Assembly (NCBI GenBank): GCA_022376925.1
Contig: JAIOJX010000004.1
Span: forward strand, 177,845,501 to 177,909,500
Length of the DNA stretch: 64,000 bases
Direction of reading: 5' to 3'
Source of the DNA: Tragulus kanchil
Lineage: Eukaryota; Chordata; Mammalia; Artiodactyla; Tragulidae
The number at the start of each line of letters is the position of its first letter. Positions within the stretch are counted from its first letter, which is position 1. Of this stretch, positions 22,488 through 34,694 are shown piece after piece. The notes under the pieces were generated by a model that saw only the letters and a program-made list of their open reading frames with translations, was not told the origin of the DNA and made no database searches. Position numbers and translations under genes: made by a program.

Positions 22488-22590
22488 AATGGCACCCCAC
22501 TCCAGTATTCCTGTCTAGAGAATCCCGCGTGCAGAGGAGACGGGCGGATACAGCCCATGAGGTCACAAAGGGTGGGAAACACTAACTAAG
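22488..22590 (+). mobile_element. Bov-tA fragment inserted in or next to a 5S-like sequence
   Basis: AATGGCACCCCACTCCAGTA and AGAATCCCGCGTGCAGAGGA correspond to the middle of Bov-tA, with degraded 3' sequence GAGGTCACAAAGGGT. No 5' tRNA part. Confidence 0.72.
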
Positions 22591-22696
22591 AGTCTGCATA
22601 ATCAGTGCTCCCGGTGGTCTTTAGCTGGCTACACAAATGACAGGCTGGCTCCCTTAGACCGCCATGCTTCCCGGCCACCTGCCCGGGCACACTCAC

Positions 22697-23038
22697 CGGG
22701 CGCGGTCCCCCCCTCGCTCTGCAGCAGCGCTCCTGTCACGTGTGCGTTGGTGGGGTTTGCTCCGGGTGCCGTGGACGGAGGCGGCCCTGCCCCGCCCCCG
22801 AGGAGCATGCAGGACGGTGGCGGGGGCTGCCCGCGCTTTAGTAACACTTTGTGGTCCTGCTGGCAACGGAATCGCGGCGGCACCTCCCGGGGCATGTAGC
22901 GGGCGGCGCTGGGCGGCTGTCCGTTCGGCACTGCCACCCTTTTGGCATTGTTGCCACCATTGACTGGTGGCGATGGAGAGCTGCCAATCGGGCTGGCGGC
23001 CGTGGGTTGGCTTAAACTTGGTTTCGTCACTTCGGGCA
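22697..23038 (-). CDS. TNRC6B: TNRC6B proline-rich N-terminal exon (342 nt)
   Basis: Acceptor CTTTCAG at 23045-23039 and donor GTGAGT from 22696. The exon encodes [17 protein letters not shown], a [20 protein letters not shown] block, a [13 protein letters not shown] block and a glycine/proline run, ending GTAPG with one base left for the next codon (G|AG, glutamate). The PREVPPRFR...LLKRGQ block is shared by TNRC6 paralogues. This is the only exon in the window present once, and it is in frame throughout. High GC (many CCG/GCC codons) contrasts with the AT-rich introns. Confidence 0.95.
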
Positions 23039-23045
23039 CTGAAAG

Positions 23046-24472
23046 AGAGATGGGGAAACAGCCTTTGAAATCCAGTGCATTTTTCTGAACATTATTTTTT
23101 CCAAGAAAGCATCTGTGAGGCAGATTCTGAGACGGTTCATCCATCATCTGCTCTGAGGGATGTGGTCGCTCCGGATCTGACAGCGTCCTCAGCTCACTGG
23201 AGACAGCCAAGGGCGGAGAGCGCTGGTGACAGGGGTCAAGGACCGCGTACCACGGAGTCCCACTCTATCACCCGAGGAGGAGAGGGAGGCGAGCACCGTC
23301 CACTCTCCTAAACCAACAGGGGAGCCCCGAGGGGTGGCCTAGCAGGTCTCAGCGCGCACACAGACCCAGGCGAAACCGCTGGGAAAGGTTCAAGGCTCTC
23401 AGCCCAGGGGCCCTTCCCCTGCATCCATTCTTAAACTTTACCCAGCGTCCCTGGACTAGCACGCTCAGCACCCTTCCTCTGCGCTCCGGGCCATGCTGTC
23501 CACCTCTGTGCCACTGAAGGAATCAGCTACATGGACTTTCTCCATTGGCAGATCCTTCTCCCAGTCAGGCCAGAAGACCCTCAATGGCAGGAACCCATCT
23601 GTCACCATTTGTTTCTTAGGACCTGGCACAGAGCAGACCCCCACAGAGAACCCTAGGGAATCACAAAAGCAACGTGGTTTAGGTTTCTACAGCCACCTGA
23701 ACCTAAAGACTCTTTGGCTGTCACCCTGTGTAAATATTAGAAACGTTACACATCTTTTTGCTTTTTTGTAAAAAGAAAACAATTAAGTAGACCTTGTGTG
23801 CGTTTTTTTCAACTATTCACTGAAAGTAAAACTTTCAAAATGCAGATGCTTTTCCTGTCTACTAAAGGTCTCCCCTCACTTGTCAAACGGCAAACAGGAA
23901 GGATGGGAACCCGCGAGACGACCATGAAGCTCCGCTGCGCCCTCTGGCTTCCCTGCCACCCAGTGGAGACAGTTCTTCCGGCCTGGCACCTCCCTCGCTT
24001 CATCCACCGAAAGACTGCCTCCCTTCCAAGAAAATCGACCTGGCAGACAGGCTGGCAGCCACACAGAAACAACCACCGAGCCTGGTCATTCAGATGACTC
24101 TGAGGCCCGAGTCCCTGGCCCCCGAGTCACCTAGGGCCAGCCCGGATGACAGCATTGCTCTAACTGCTGAAATGATGCTGGGCCAGCATGTTGCTCACTG
24201 TACTGGCTCCTTTATGAGGAGAGACATACATCATCAGAAATCAGGGGGCCCAATCTACATCCACTGGACACTGGGGGATACTATGAGTAACAGAGGGGAA
24301 GAAAAAGAGTAGGGGCCTGAAGTAACTTCAAGGCAATCCCTGGCCTAACCTTAGCCAATCATGAGGCAGTATGGGCCTCCCAATAAGGAAGGGAGGTCAG
24401 AGGATGAATGGATGGACGGATAAATAAATAACCAAATGTATTTCTCAAGAAAATAAACAGACCATTGCCTAA
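23046..24472. other. Intron upstream of the 342-nt exon
   Basis: Single-copy. Polypyrimidine and branch-like sequence precede the acceptor on the minus strand. No repeat family recognised. Confidence 0.6.
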
Positions 24473-24565
24473 AGTGGGTTGATGCAAAAGTTCATTTGGG
24501 TTATTCCAAAACATCTTTAAGAAAAACCTGAGTTGACTTTTCGGCCAATCCCATATTATTAATCT
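24473..24565. mobile_element. Palindromic mariner-type MITE
   Basis: About 85 bases forming an imperfect inverted repeat: AAAGTTCATTTGGGTTATTC on one side and AAACCTGAGTTGACTTTTCG on the other, joined by a short ACATCTTTAAG centre. It matches the hairpin mariner derivative common in ruminant genomes. Confidence 0.82.
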
Positions 24566-25559
24566 AGTAGACTCTACATGACTTATAATGACTGATAAAT
24601 GGATGAATAAAGATGAATTATTTAATGACTGTGCCTGGAGGGTTCTGTAGCACATGGCATTGCCAATTACTTTTTCTCTTGTTACGTGAATAATCAAGAA
24701 GTTGATGAAGGCAGGGATTCTTCCCTACTAATTTTTACGCCAGAAAGAGTTATACTTCTGCAGGACTACCCCGCTATAAAAAGACCAGAATCTCCACTTT
24801 AAGGTAAGCAGGTGTGCCACTCGTTTCCCTGAGATGGAATCAGATATGGTTAAGAAGAGCCAAGAGAGAGAGATTGGAACATCAGTTGGACTACCTCAGC
24901 GTCTGTCATGGCTCTACCAAAGACATCTGGCAGGTTCTGTATACAGTACAAGATCCCCTGCAAAGATCTCAGGGCACTTTCCCACCATTGCATCAGAGGT
25001 ACAATGGACCATAAGTAAAAAAAGTCATAATAAAACAGGACTACCTCTCGACTACCCTCCTTCCAACACAGTGCTCTCCCCTGGGAGATGGGTCATTCAC
25101 AACTCTAGGACACGGTCATAAAGAGCCTGCCTGCAGTACATATTAGGAGCAAACTGTTTCAGGACTTGAATGAGCTCTTACTCTGTCTTACTACACTCTA
25201 GGCACTCACTGGAAAGCAGTGCAGCTGTCAAGCAGGACACCCAACCCAACCTGCTTCCTGAAATCCAGCGAGAGACACCAGAATCGCCACGTGTACCACA
25301 CCATGTCCCAGAATGTCAGGGGCAACCGAGGAGAGGGAAATTAAAGTTAAGCCTGAATTACTTTTCAAGCCTCATCTTTTCTCTTCTAAACTTCAATGGT
25401 TTGCAACTTGTGCTACAAATACTTCTGAAGATGAGCTGCTCACAATAAGGGTGCAGTTTCTTCTTTTCCAGAGAAAAGGTCTATCACTTAAACCTGATCT
25501 CTGCATCAAGGGAATAAAGACACTGCAGAGAAAGCCGGTTATCCTATTTTTTCCTTTAA

Positions 25560-25652
25560 AGTGGGTTGATGCAAAAGTTCATTTGGGTTATTCCAAAACA
25601 TCTTTAAGAAAAACCTGAGTTGACTTTTCGGCCAATCCCATATTATTAATCT
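25560..25652. mobile_element. Palindromic mariner-type MITE, copy from D11
   Basis: Identical to 24473-24565. The D11 units start at this element. Confidence 0.82.
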
Positions 25653-26761
25653 AGTAGACTCTACATGACTTATAATGACTGATAAATGGATGAATAAAGA
25701 TGAATTATTTAATGACTGTGCCTGGAGGGTTCTGTAGCACATGGCATTGCCAATTACTTTTTCTCTTGTTACGTGAATAATCAAGAAGTTGATGAAGGCA
25801 GGGATTCTTCCCTACTAATTTTTACGCCAGAAAGAGTTATACTTCTGCAGGACTACCCCGCTATAAAAAGACCAGAATCTCCACTTTAAGGTAAGCAGGT
25901 GTGCCACTCGTTTCCCTGAGATGGAATCAGATATGGTTAAGAAGAGCCAAGAGAGAGAGATTGGAACATCAGTTGGACTACCTCAGCGTCTGTCATGGCT
26001 CTACCAAAGACATCTGGCAGGTTCTGTATACAGTACAAGATCCCCTGCAAAGATCTCAGGGCACTTTCCCACCATTGCATCAGAGGTACAATGGACCATA
26101 AGTAAAAAAAGTCATAATAAAACAGGACTACCTCTCGACTACCCTCCTTCCAACACAGTGCTCTCCCCTGGGAGATGGGTCATTCACAACTCTAGGACAC
26201 GGTCATAAAGAGCCTGCCTGCAGTACATATTAGGAGCAAACTGTTTCAGGACTTGAATGAGCTCTTACTCTGTCTTACTACACTCTAGGCACTCACTGGA
26301 AAGCAGTGCAGCTGTCAAGCAGGACACCCAACCCAACCTGCTTCCTGAAATCCAGCGAGAGACACCAGAATCGCCACGTGTACCACACCATGTCCCAGAA
26401 TGTCAGGGGCAACCGAGGAGAGGGAAATTAAAGTTAAGCCTGAATTACTTTTCAAGCCTCATCTTTTCTCTTCTAAACTTCAATGGTTTGCAACTTGTGC
26501 TACAAATACTTCTGAAGATGAGCTGCTCACAATAAGGGTGCAGTTTCTTCTTTTCCAGAGAAAAGGTCTATCACTTAAACCTGATCTCTGCATCAAAAGG
26601 GAATAAAGACACTGCAGAGAAAGCCGGTTATCCTATTTTCTAATTTCCATTCACTTATGACCAAAACCCCTTTACTTACCCTAATGACTGAATCTTTTTC
26701 CCTTCTCTGTTGCCATTATTTTGTACCATTCTCATCTTATGCTCCAAACTTCTTTTAAACA

Positions 26762-27077
26762 TTTATTTTTTATTTATTTATCTTTTGGGGGGTGGGATGG
26801 GGAGGGAGGGGACGGGCGGGCCACTTATGTTGGTCTTTCATTTCTCTATTTTCATCTGTCTTTGTTCTTTGGCTCCTGTGGGCCTCCCATCACGGTGGCC
26901 TCTGTCGTCGCAGAGTGCCGGCTCTGGGCGCATGCGCCCCAAAGCTCTGGCTCGGTAGTTGGACACATCAGTCCAGCCGCTCTGCGGCACGTGGGATCTT
27001 CCCAGGCCAGGGATCGAACCGGCGCCCCTTGCACTGCAAGACGGTGTCTTTACCCACTGGACCTCCAGGGGAAGCCC
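26762..27077 (-). mobile_element. CHR-type SINE, full length
   Basis: Reverse complement begins GGGCTTCCCCTGGAGGTCCA, B box GGTTCGATCCC, tail (AAATA)n at the low-coordinate end, with a G-rich stretch (GGGGGGTGGGATGGGGAGGG on the plus strand) between body and tail. Confidence 0.88.
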
Positions 27078-27599
27078 GTGGTCCAAATAGCCTCTATTTC
27101 TGAGACACTTCTATAAGATGCTTTTTCAGATGAAAGTTTTCTTTAAAAAAATTCTCAGATGGGAAGGGACAATATAAACTATTTTATTTAAATATCTTGG
27201 TGGTGTCAAACATTAAGAAATAAAGCCATAAAATACCTTCTAGTAATGTTTTAAAAGTAGTAGAGAAAAGTACAAATAAAAAGACATTACTTTAGACTGA
27301 GGAATTTCTTGTTGAATAATAACTACAGAAATGATACACAAAAGTCTCAAGGACTGCTGACACACAGAGTGGCCGATGAAGCTCCACATTGTTCAGTAGC
27401 CTCTAAGCGCTGTCTCTAGTTCTCCACCTTCCACTCACTCCCCAAACTCAATGCACACTGGCTTTTACCCAGATGATCTCACTGGAAGCTACTCTCCTCA
27501 TTGAATCACGAGTCATTTCGTTGCCAGTCTAATGGGAACTGGTTGAACCTGTTCCGGGGGTATGGGGGAAGATATACCGCCTCAAATATTAACAAATTA

Positions 27600-27776
27600 G
27601 TTGTTGCTTGTTGTTTTAGTTGCTAAATCACGTCAGACTCCTTCAGGACCTCCGAGGCAAGAATAATAGGGAGGGTTGCCGTTTCCTTCTCCAAGAGAGC
27701 TTCCTGACCTAGGGACTGAACCCTCTGTCTCCTCATTGCCAAGCAGATTCTTTACCACTGAGCCACAAGGGAACCC
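27600..27776 (-). mobile_element. Bov-tA SINE
   Basis: Reverse complement GGGGTTCCCTTGTGGCTCAG start with the BovB-type end (CTAAAACAACAAGCAACAAC). Confidence 0.86.
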
Positions 27777-27820
27777 CAAATTATAGCAGATCCAAGGATA
27801 TTACAATCAACATCATGTGT

Positions 27821-27941
27821 ATGTGTGCTCAGTCATGTCCGACTCTTTGTGACCCCACTGACTGGAGCCTGCCAGGCTCCTCTGTCCATCGGATTCTCCA
27901 GGCTAGAATACTGGAGTGGGTTGCCATTTCCTTTTCCAAGC
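27821..27941 (-). mobile_element. Bov-tA 3' fragment
   Basis: GTGTGCTCAGTCATGTCCGA to TACTGGAGTGGGTTGCCATT is the reverse complement of the Bov-tA 3' half. The tRNA-derived half is missing. Confidence 0.85.
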
Positions 27942-28692
27942 ACCATGTGGTCACTGTAACATGATTTTTGGAACAGACTCAAAGATAGAGTTTTTGGTCA
28001 GTGGAATAGAACGGTCCATCAGCCCAGCTATGCTGATGGGAAAATGTTTCTTCATTGTGTCCCAGTTGGGTTAAGGCTATCAATTACCACTTTGGACAAC
28101 AGCATCAAAAAATTTTAATTTATATTGAGCTGGAAGCATTTCCCTGTTTCTTTTACTGACCAACAGACATTTACCAAGGAACTGCTAAGTGTCAGGCACC
28201 AGAACCCTCGAACTCTTGACGTTATCAGTGCTACCCCATGTGGGAAGCCTTTCCCTGGGTTATATACCCTCTCCCCTCTTCCAGTGTCGAACCTCCAGAG
28301 GTGCCATGGGTTCAAATTCCTTGACCAATCTGTCCCAAACTCTTCAAGGTCCAAAGAGGTCAATCTCTGTTCCTTTCCAAAGAGTGGTGCCCATTACAGG
28401 AAATGCAAATCCCTGCCTAGATACTGTATTTCTAGTAATGTAGCTTAAAGTCATGCTAGCCTCTTTAAATCTGTTGTTATTTCATCCTAATGACTTCCCT
28501 GAAGCCAACCGTCACCCTATGACCTAATTAATACCTTTTCGACACTAGATGGTTATGTCCTACCTCTTCCATTACATAGTCTATCTCTTTAATCCGAATC
28601 ATATCCTTCATCCCTGCTAAACCTGGTATATTACATCAATCCTATATCTCCAGCTCCAGTTCACTGAGGGACTGAACCCTCCTTTTAAAAAA

Positions 28693-28870
28693 GTTGTTGC
28701 TTGTTGTTTTAGTTGCTAAATCACGTCAGACTCCTTCAGGACCTCCGAGGCAAGAATAATAGGGAGGGTTGCCGTTTCCTTCTCCAAGAGAGCTTCCTGA
28801 CCTAGGGACTGAACCCTCTGTCTCCTCATTGCCAAGCAGATTCTTTACCACTGAGCCACAAGGGAACCCC
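28693..28870 (-). mobile_element. Bov-tA SINE, copy from D12
   Basis: Repeat of 27600-27776 at +1,093. Confidence 0.86.
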
Positions 28871-28913
28871 AAATTATAGCAGATCCAAGGATATTACAAT
28901 CAACATCATGTGT

Positions 28914-29034
28914 ATGTGTGCTCAGTCATGTCCGACTCTTTGTGACCCCACTGACTGGAGCCTGCCAGGCTCCTCTGTCCATCGGATTCTCCAGGCTAGA
29001 ATACTGGAGTGGGTTGCCATTTCCTTTTCCAAGC
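28914..29034 (-). mobile_element. Bov-tA 3' fragment, copy from D12
   Basis: Repeat of 27821-27941. Confidence 0.85.
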
Positions 29035-30080
29035 ACCATGTGGTCACTGTAACATGATTTTTGGAACAGACTCAAAGATAGAGTTTTTGGTCAGTGGAAT
29101 AGAACGGTCCATCAGCCCAGCTATGCTGATGGGAAAATGTTTCTTCATTGTGTCCCAGTTGGGTTAAGGCTATCAATTACCACTTTGGACAACAGCATCA
29201 AAAAATTTTAATTTATATTGAGCTGGAAGCATTTCCCTGTTTCTTTTACTGACCAACAGACATTTACCAAGGAACTGCTAAGTGTCAGGCACCAGAACCC
29301 TTGAACTCTTCGACGTTATCAGTGCTACCCCATGTGGGAAGCCTTTCCCTGGGTTATATACCCTCTCCCCTCTTCCAGTGTCGAACCTCCAGAGGTGCCA
29401 TGGGTTCAAATTCCTTGACCAATCTGTCCCAAACTCTTCAAGGTCCAAAGAGGTCAATCTCTGTTCCTTTCCAAAGAGTGGTGCCCATTACAGGAAATGC
29501 AAATCCCTGCCTAGATACTGTATTTCTAGTAATGTAGCTTAAAGTCATGCTAGCCTCTTTAAATCTGTTGTTATTTCATCCTAATGACTTCCCTGAAGCC
29601 AACCGTCACCCTATGACCTAATTAATACCTTTTCGACACTAGATGGTTATGTCCTACCTCTTCCATTACATAGTCTATCTCTTTAATCCGAATCATATCC
29701 TTCATCCCTGCTAAACCTGGTATATTACATCAATCCTATATCTCCAGCTCCAGTTCTAAGACCAACATCCAACAAAGGAGATCAGCTGTTACCTTAGGTA
29801 GCAGGCCCAATCAAGCTCATGCCCAGCATTTCCACTTGAAAGACCTGTTCTGAAATTCTCACCTTTTTTTTTAAGATGGAAGATAAAGAACATATACTGA
29901 ATCAAAATGAAATATGGACAAATCTCACTTCAGTCCTCTCTGTACAACCAGAGCCTTGACACCAACAGCCTTTTCTTTTTTTTCTCAGGGGGTCTGCTGG
30001 GGAAAGAGAGGTGGATTCTGAGTTAAGGGGGAGGCTGCCTGAGGAAGGCACCATCTCTGGGAAGAGGAATATGACCCAGA

Positions 30081-30320
30081 AGCAGGTGGTCCAGTGATAA
30101 AGAATCTACCTTGCAGTGCAAGGGGCACCAGTTCGATCCCTGACCCAGGAAGACCCCTCGTGCCGTGGAGTGGCTGTACCGGTATGCCTAATTACAAGCC
30201 AGTGCTCTGGAGTGCATGTGTGCAGAGCTAGTGCTCTGCAACGGGAGAGGCCACTGCAATGGGAGGCCCACACAGGCCAAAAGAATAAAGATGGATTAAA
30301 ATAAATAAATAAAAATAAAA
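30081..30320 (+). mobile_element. CHR-type SINE
   Basis: Lacks the usual GGGCTTCCC start; box A GGTGGTCCAGTGATAAAGAA, box B AGTTCGATCCC, body through ACACAGGCCAAAAGAATAAA and an (AAAT)n tail. Confidence 0.85.
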
Positions 30321-31217
30321 GAGGCCAAAAATTAAAAAAAATAAAAACATGAAGAGGAAGATCACAGCCTCCCTCTTCTTAGGATCTAACACATCTCAGG
30401 GATCATTTTTAATTTTACTCGCTGGTTCTAACAATTAAATCTGTCACGAGGCCTCAAAACAGGCTCTCAGCTCACTTCAGGATTATTTTACTTTAATTTT
30501 TGAAGGGAAGTATGGAAACTGTGAAACTGTACTCCATTTTATGGTAGGTATGAGCAAAACCCTAAATGGAGGGAAGCTTTGGTAGAAGTAATTTTTAAGA
30601 CTTTGGCAGAGGAAAGAGGAATGTGATTTTAAGAACAGACCTGGTACAAAAAAAAAAAAGAAGAAGAAGAAAGAAAAACCTAAGGGATCGTCAGTTTTTC
30701 AGCAGAACTACCACTTAACACACAGCGCAGCCTGTTACAACAGCTCAGCTGGTCCCTGGCTTCACGGGTATTAAGAGTTGTGGCCAGGTCCAGGAACCTG
30801 CCTACTGCGTTCCAGCAACCACAGAGTCTGCATTTTCTCAGGAAAATACCAATGTTCTCATCTGTTGTTCCCATAAGTCATCAAAAAGTCCTATAAATAC
30901 ATTTAAAAGGCAAAATCCTTTCCTAGATAGCATGTTGGTTTAATCCATACTGAATCAAAATGCCCAGCATTTCCACTTGAAAGACCTGTTCTGAAATTCT
31001 CACCTTTTTAAGATGGAAGATAAAGAACATATACTGAATCAAAATGAAATATGGACAAATCTCACTTCAGTCCTCTCTGTACAACCAGAGCCTTGACACC
31101 AACAGCCTTTTCTTTTTTTTCTCAGGGGGTCTGCTGGGGAAAGAGAGGTGGATTCTGAGTTAAGGGGGAGGCTGCCTGAGGAAGGCACCATCTCTGGGAA
31201 GAGGAATATGACCCAGA

Positions 31218-31457
31218 AGCAGGTGGTCCAGTGATAAAGAATCTACCTTGCAGTGCAAGGGGCACCAGTTCGATCCCTGACCCAGGAAGACCCCTCGTGC
31301 CGTGGAGTGGCTGTACCGGTATGCCTAATTACAAGCCAGTGCTCTGGAGTGCATGTGTGCAGAGCTAGTGCTCTGCAACGGGAGAGGCCACTGCAATGGG
31401 AGGCCCACACAGGCCAAAAGAATAAAGATGGATTAAAATAAATAAATAAAAATAAAA
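31218..31457 (+). mobile_element. CHR-type SINE, copy from D13
   Basis: Repeat of 30081-30320 at +1,137. Confidence 0.85.
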
Positions 31458-32361
31458 GAGGCCAAAAATTAAAAAAAATAAAAACATGAAGAGGAAGATC
31501 ACAGCCTCCCTCTTCTTAGGATCTAACACATCTCAGGGATCATTTTTAATTTTACTCGCTGGTTCTAACAATTAAATCTGTCACGAGGCCTCAAAACAGG
31601 CTCTCAGCTCACTTCAGGATTATTTTACTTTAAATTTTTTGAAGGGAAGTATGGAAACTGTGAAACTGTACTCCATTTTATGGTAGGTATGAGCAAAACC
31701 CTAAATGGAGGGAAGCTTTGGTAGAAGTAATTTTTAAGACTTTGGCAGAGGAAAGAGGAATGTGATTTTAAGAACAGACCTGGTACAAAAAAAAAAAAGA
31801 AGAAGAAGAAAGAAAAACCTAAGGGATCGTCAGTTTTTCAGCAGAACTACCACTTAACACACAGCGCAGCCTGTTACAACAGCTCAGCTGGTCCCTGGCT
31901 TCACGGGTATTAAGAGTTGTGGCCAGGTCCAGGAACCTGCCTACTGCGTTCCAGCAACCACAGAGTCTGCATTTTCTCAGGAAAATACCAATGTTCTCAT
32001 CTGTTGTTCCCATAAGTCATCAAAAAGTCCTATAAATACATTTAAAAGGCAAAATCCTTTCCTAGATAGCATGTTGGTTTAGAAAATAGGGACACTTTGA
32101 TGATCAATAACTCTATTTTTATGGTAAAGTATAATTTACATTTCAAACATATTTAAAATTTGTATATTGTAAAATGTATATTTTAAATTTACAGAGATAC
32201 TTCCAAAAGAGCAACTATTTCTGTGTTAAGAACTAACTGAAAGTAAAGAGAACACTATTTTAACTAATTAAAATACTTACAATTAGTAATAGTTCCACTC
32301 GGTGTATTTTATAAATCAGTATAATGTTCCAGACCATATTTTCTCCTCTGAAATGCCTTTC

Positions 32362-32490
32362 TTTCCTCTTTCTTTCTTTTGGCAGCACCACGAAGCATGC
32401 AGAATCCTGGTTCCCCAACCAGGGATCAAATCTGTGTCCCTTATGGGGGATAAGCACAGATTCCTAACCACTGGACCACAAGGGAATTCC
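32362..32490 (-). mobile_element. CHR-2-like SINE with target-site duplication
   Basis: Reverse complement GGGAATTCCCTTGTGGTCCA. Flanked by CTGAAATGCCTTTC (32348-32361) and CTGAAATACCTTTC (32491-32504), one mismatch. Confidence 0.85.
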
Positions 32491-32726
32491 CTGAAATACC
32501 TTTCAATTGACAATATCTGGCAGTAATGTCTACTCATCTGAGAGTGTGTTTTCACGAACTAAGTTTCCTGAGAAACCAGTACTGTCATTGGTCTTCCTTC
32601 ACTGTGTGACATGATAGTCCAACAAAACAAAACAATGAAGAAACCAGTTGTCAGTGAACCTCTCATCAAGTTGTGGCCTCTCCATGACCCTCCCTTCCCC
32701 CAGGTTATCACAATTCCCTTTGTCTA

Positions 32727-32880
32727 GAACAGTGGTTCTCAACCTGGACATATGCTGTGGTCACCTGCAGAACTTTCCCTCAGTACACCTGCGAGGGCAG
32801 TGGCCCGGGACCACGGAGACTTGGGAGGAGACCTGGGCCTGGGTGTTTGGAAAACTCTATGCAAATTATTTAAGTGCATA
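32727..32880. mobile_element. Possible MER5-type DNA transposon fragment
   Basis: CAGTGGTTCTCAACCTGGAC resembles the terminal repeat of MER5 (hAT-Charlie) elements, with a degraded interior including ATGCAAATT. Weak similarity. Repeated at about 33843-33990 by D14. Confidence 0.45.
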
Positions 32881-33582
32881 TCTAACAGAGAACAACATAT
32901 TCAAGTGGGCGAGGATAGGGGCTACTGGTCTCAAGGAATGAAGTCTCCCGTCCTTCAGGGGAAATGACCAAAAGTGTGACCGTCACCAGACAAGGCCACA
33001 TGGTCAAAGAAACAAGAAACAGAACTGACATATGTGGACCATTAGAGGTTAAGAAGAACCTCGGGGGCATCTGCTTCTGCTTACCACACACCACTATTTT
33101 GTAAGAGGTAAAAGGACACTGTCCTTTCGAAAAGCATATCCCAGGCTCTAGCTCAGAAGACAGCGTGACCATCCTAAATATAACACTCATTTCCAGACTC
33201 AACGCCTGTCACGGATCAAGGTGGCTAACAACCCTCGGCAGTTGCCATATGTAAAGCAGGAGCCAGTGCGTTGCTTTTGTTATCGTTCTAAGAAGACTTC
33301 TGGAAAGGTTCTGTTCAATATCATGAGCTCTTCATTTCCAAAACGAGGAATTACTCTGTCTCATCTTTCTTGCTTCCTAAAAAAACATAAGGCCCACTAG
33401 AAACACTAGGATAAGTACTTTTAATTGGTCATTACTGCTCTTCAGTGACTGCAGATAACCAACCTTCATCACTCTACACCCACTCTCACCTATCAGGTGG
33501 ATTGGAGGCTGAGGCAGCAAGTGTAAAATCTAAACACAAAAGAGCACAAATCTAAAAAGGAAAAAAAAATCAAACAACTTAC

Positions 33583-33604
33583 CTTTGGTTTTTTGTTCCG
33601 TGAC
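33583..33604 (-). CDS. TNRC6B: TNRC6B 22-nt micro-exon, second copy
   Basis: Exact repeat, 1,112 bases below the copy at 34695-34716, with the same acceptor and donor. It belongs to the 32.6-34.8 kb tandem duplication. Splicing both copies in series would add 22 nt and shift the frame, so only one can be used. Confidence 0.9.
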
Positions 33605-34694
33605 CTGCAAAATAAACAGATATAAGTAAATGAGACTTGCTTTCCAAACCAGTATCGTTTTATAAGACTACTTAAATTCTGACACCTCATGTAACTCAAG
33701 CTGTCAGACACATAAAGTCAAACTTATGATAGTCCAACAAAACAAAACAATGAAGAAACCAGTTGTCAGTGAACCTCTCATCAAGTTGTGGCTCTCCATG
33801 ACCCTCCCTTCCCCAGGTTATCACAATTCCCTTTGTCTAGAACAGTGGTTCTCAACCTGGACATATGCTGTGGTCACCTGCAGAACTTTCCCTCAGTACA
33901 CCTCGAGGGCAGTGGCCCGGGACCACGGAGACTTGGGAGGAGACCTGGGCCTGGGTGTTTGGAAAACTCTATGCAAATTATTTAAGTGCATATCTAACAG
34001 AGAACAACATATTCAAGTGGGCGAGGATAGGGGCTACTGGTCTCAAGGAATGAAGTCTCCCGTCCTTCAGGGGAAATGACCAAAAGTGTGACCGTCACCA
34101 GACAAGGCCACATGGTCAAAGAAACAAGAAACAGAACTGACATATGTGGACCATTAGAGGTTAAGAAGAACCTCGGGGGCATCTGCTTCTGCTTACCACA
34201 CACCACTATTTTGTAAGAGGTAAAAGGACACTGTCCTTTCGAAAAGCATATCCCAGGCTCTAGCTCAGAAGACAGCGTGACCATCCTAAATATAACACTC
34301 ATTTCCAGACTCAACGCCTGTCACGGATCAAGGTGGCTAACAACCCTCGGCAGTTGCCATATGTAAAGCAGGAGCCAGTGCGTTGCTTTTGTTATCGTTC
34401 TAAGAAGACTTCTGGAAAGGTTCTGTTCAATATCATGAGCTCTTCATTTCCAAAACGAGGAATTACTCTGTCTCATCTTTCTTGCTTCCTAAAAAAACAT
34501 AAGGCCCACTAGAAACACTAGGATAAGTACTTTTAATTGGTCATTACTGCTCTTCAGTGACTGCAGATAACCAACCTTCATCACTCTACACCCACTCTCA
34601 CCTATCAGGTGGATTGGAGGCTGAGGCAGCAAGTGTAAAATCTAAACACAAAAGAGCACAAATCTAAAAAGGAAAAAAAAATCAAACAACTTAC

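Larger units (their letters stand above)
24473..26640. repeat. Tandem duplication D11, unit about 1,087 bp
   Basis: 24473-25551 recurs at 25560-26640 with almost no differences. Both units begin at the edge of a palindromic mariner MITE. Confidence 0.93.
27599..29756. repeat. Tandem duplication D12, unit about 1,093 bp
   Basis: 27599-28664 recurs at 28692-29756. It carries two Bov-tA fragments. About 27 bases of extra sequence (28665-28691), including a piece resembling the SINE's ACTGAACCCT segment, lie at the junction. Confidence 0.93.
29819..32081. repeat. Tandem duplication D13, unit about 1,137 bp
   Basis: 29819-30942 recurs at 30960-32081. Junction filler at 30943-30959 resembles a segment of the unit itself (ACTGAATCAAAATG also occurs at about 29897). 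Confidence 0.93.

Noticed and set aside
27000..27070. tRNA-like box A and box B sequences as tRNA genes
   Set aside because: These tRNA-Glu-like segments are SINE heads. They lack a foldable acceptor stem and are followed by SINE bodies and A-rich tails.
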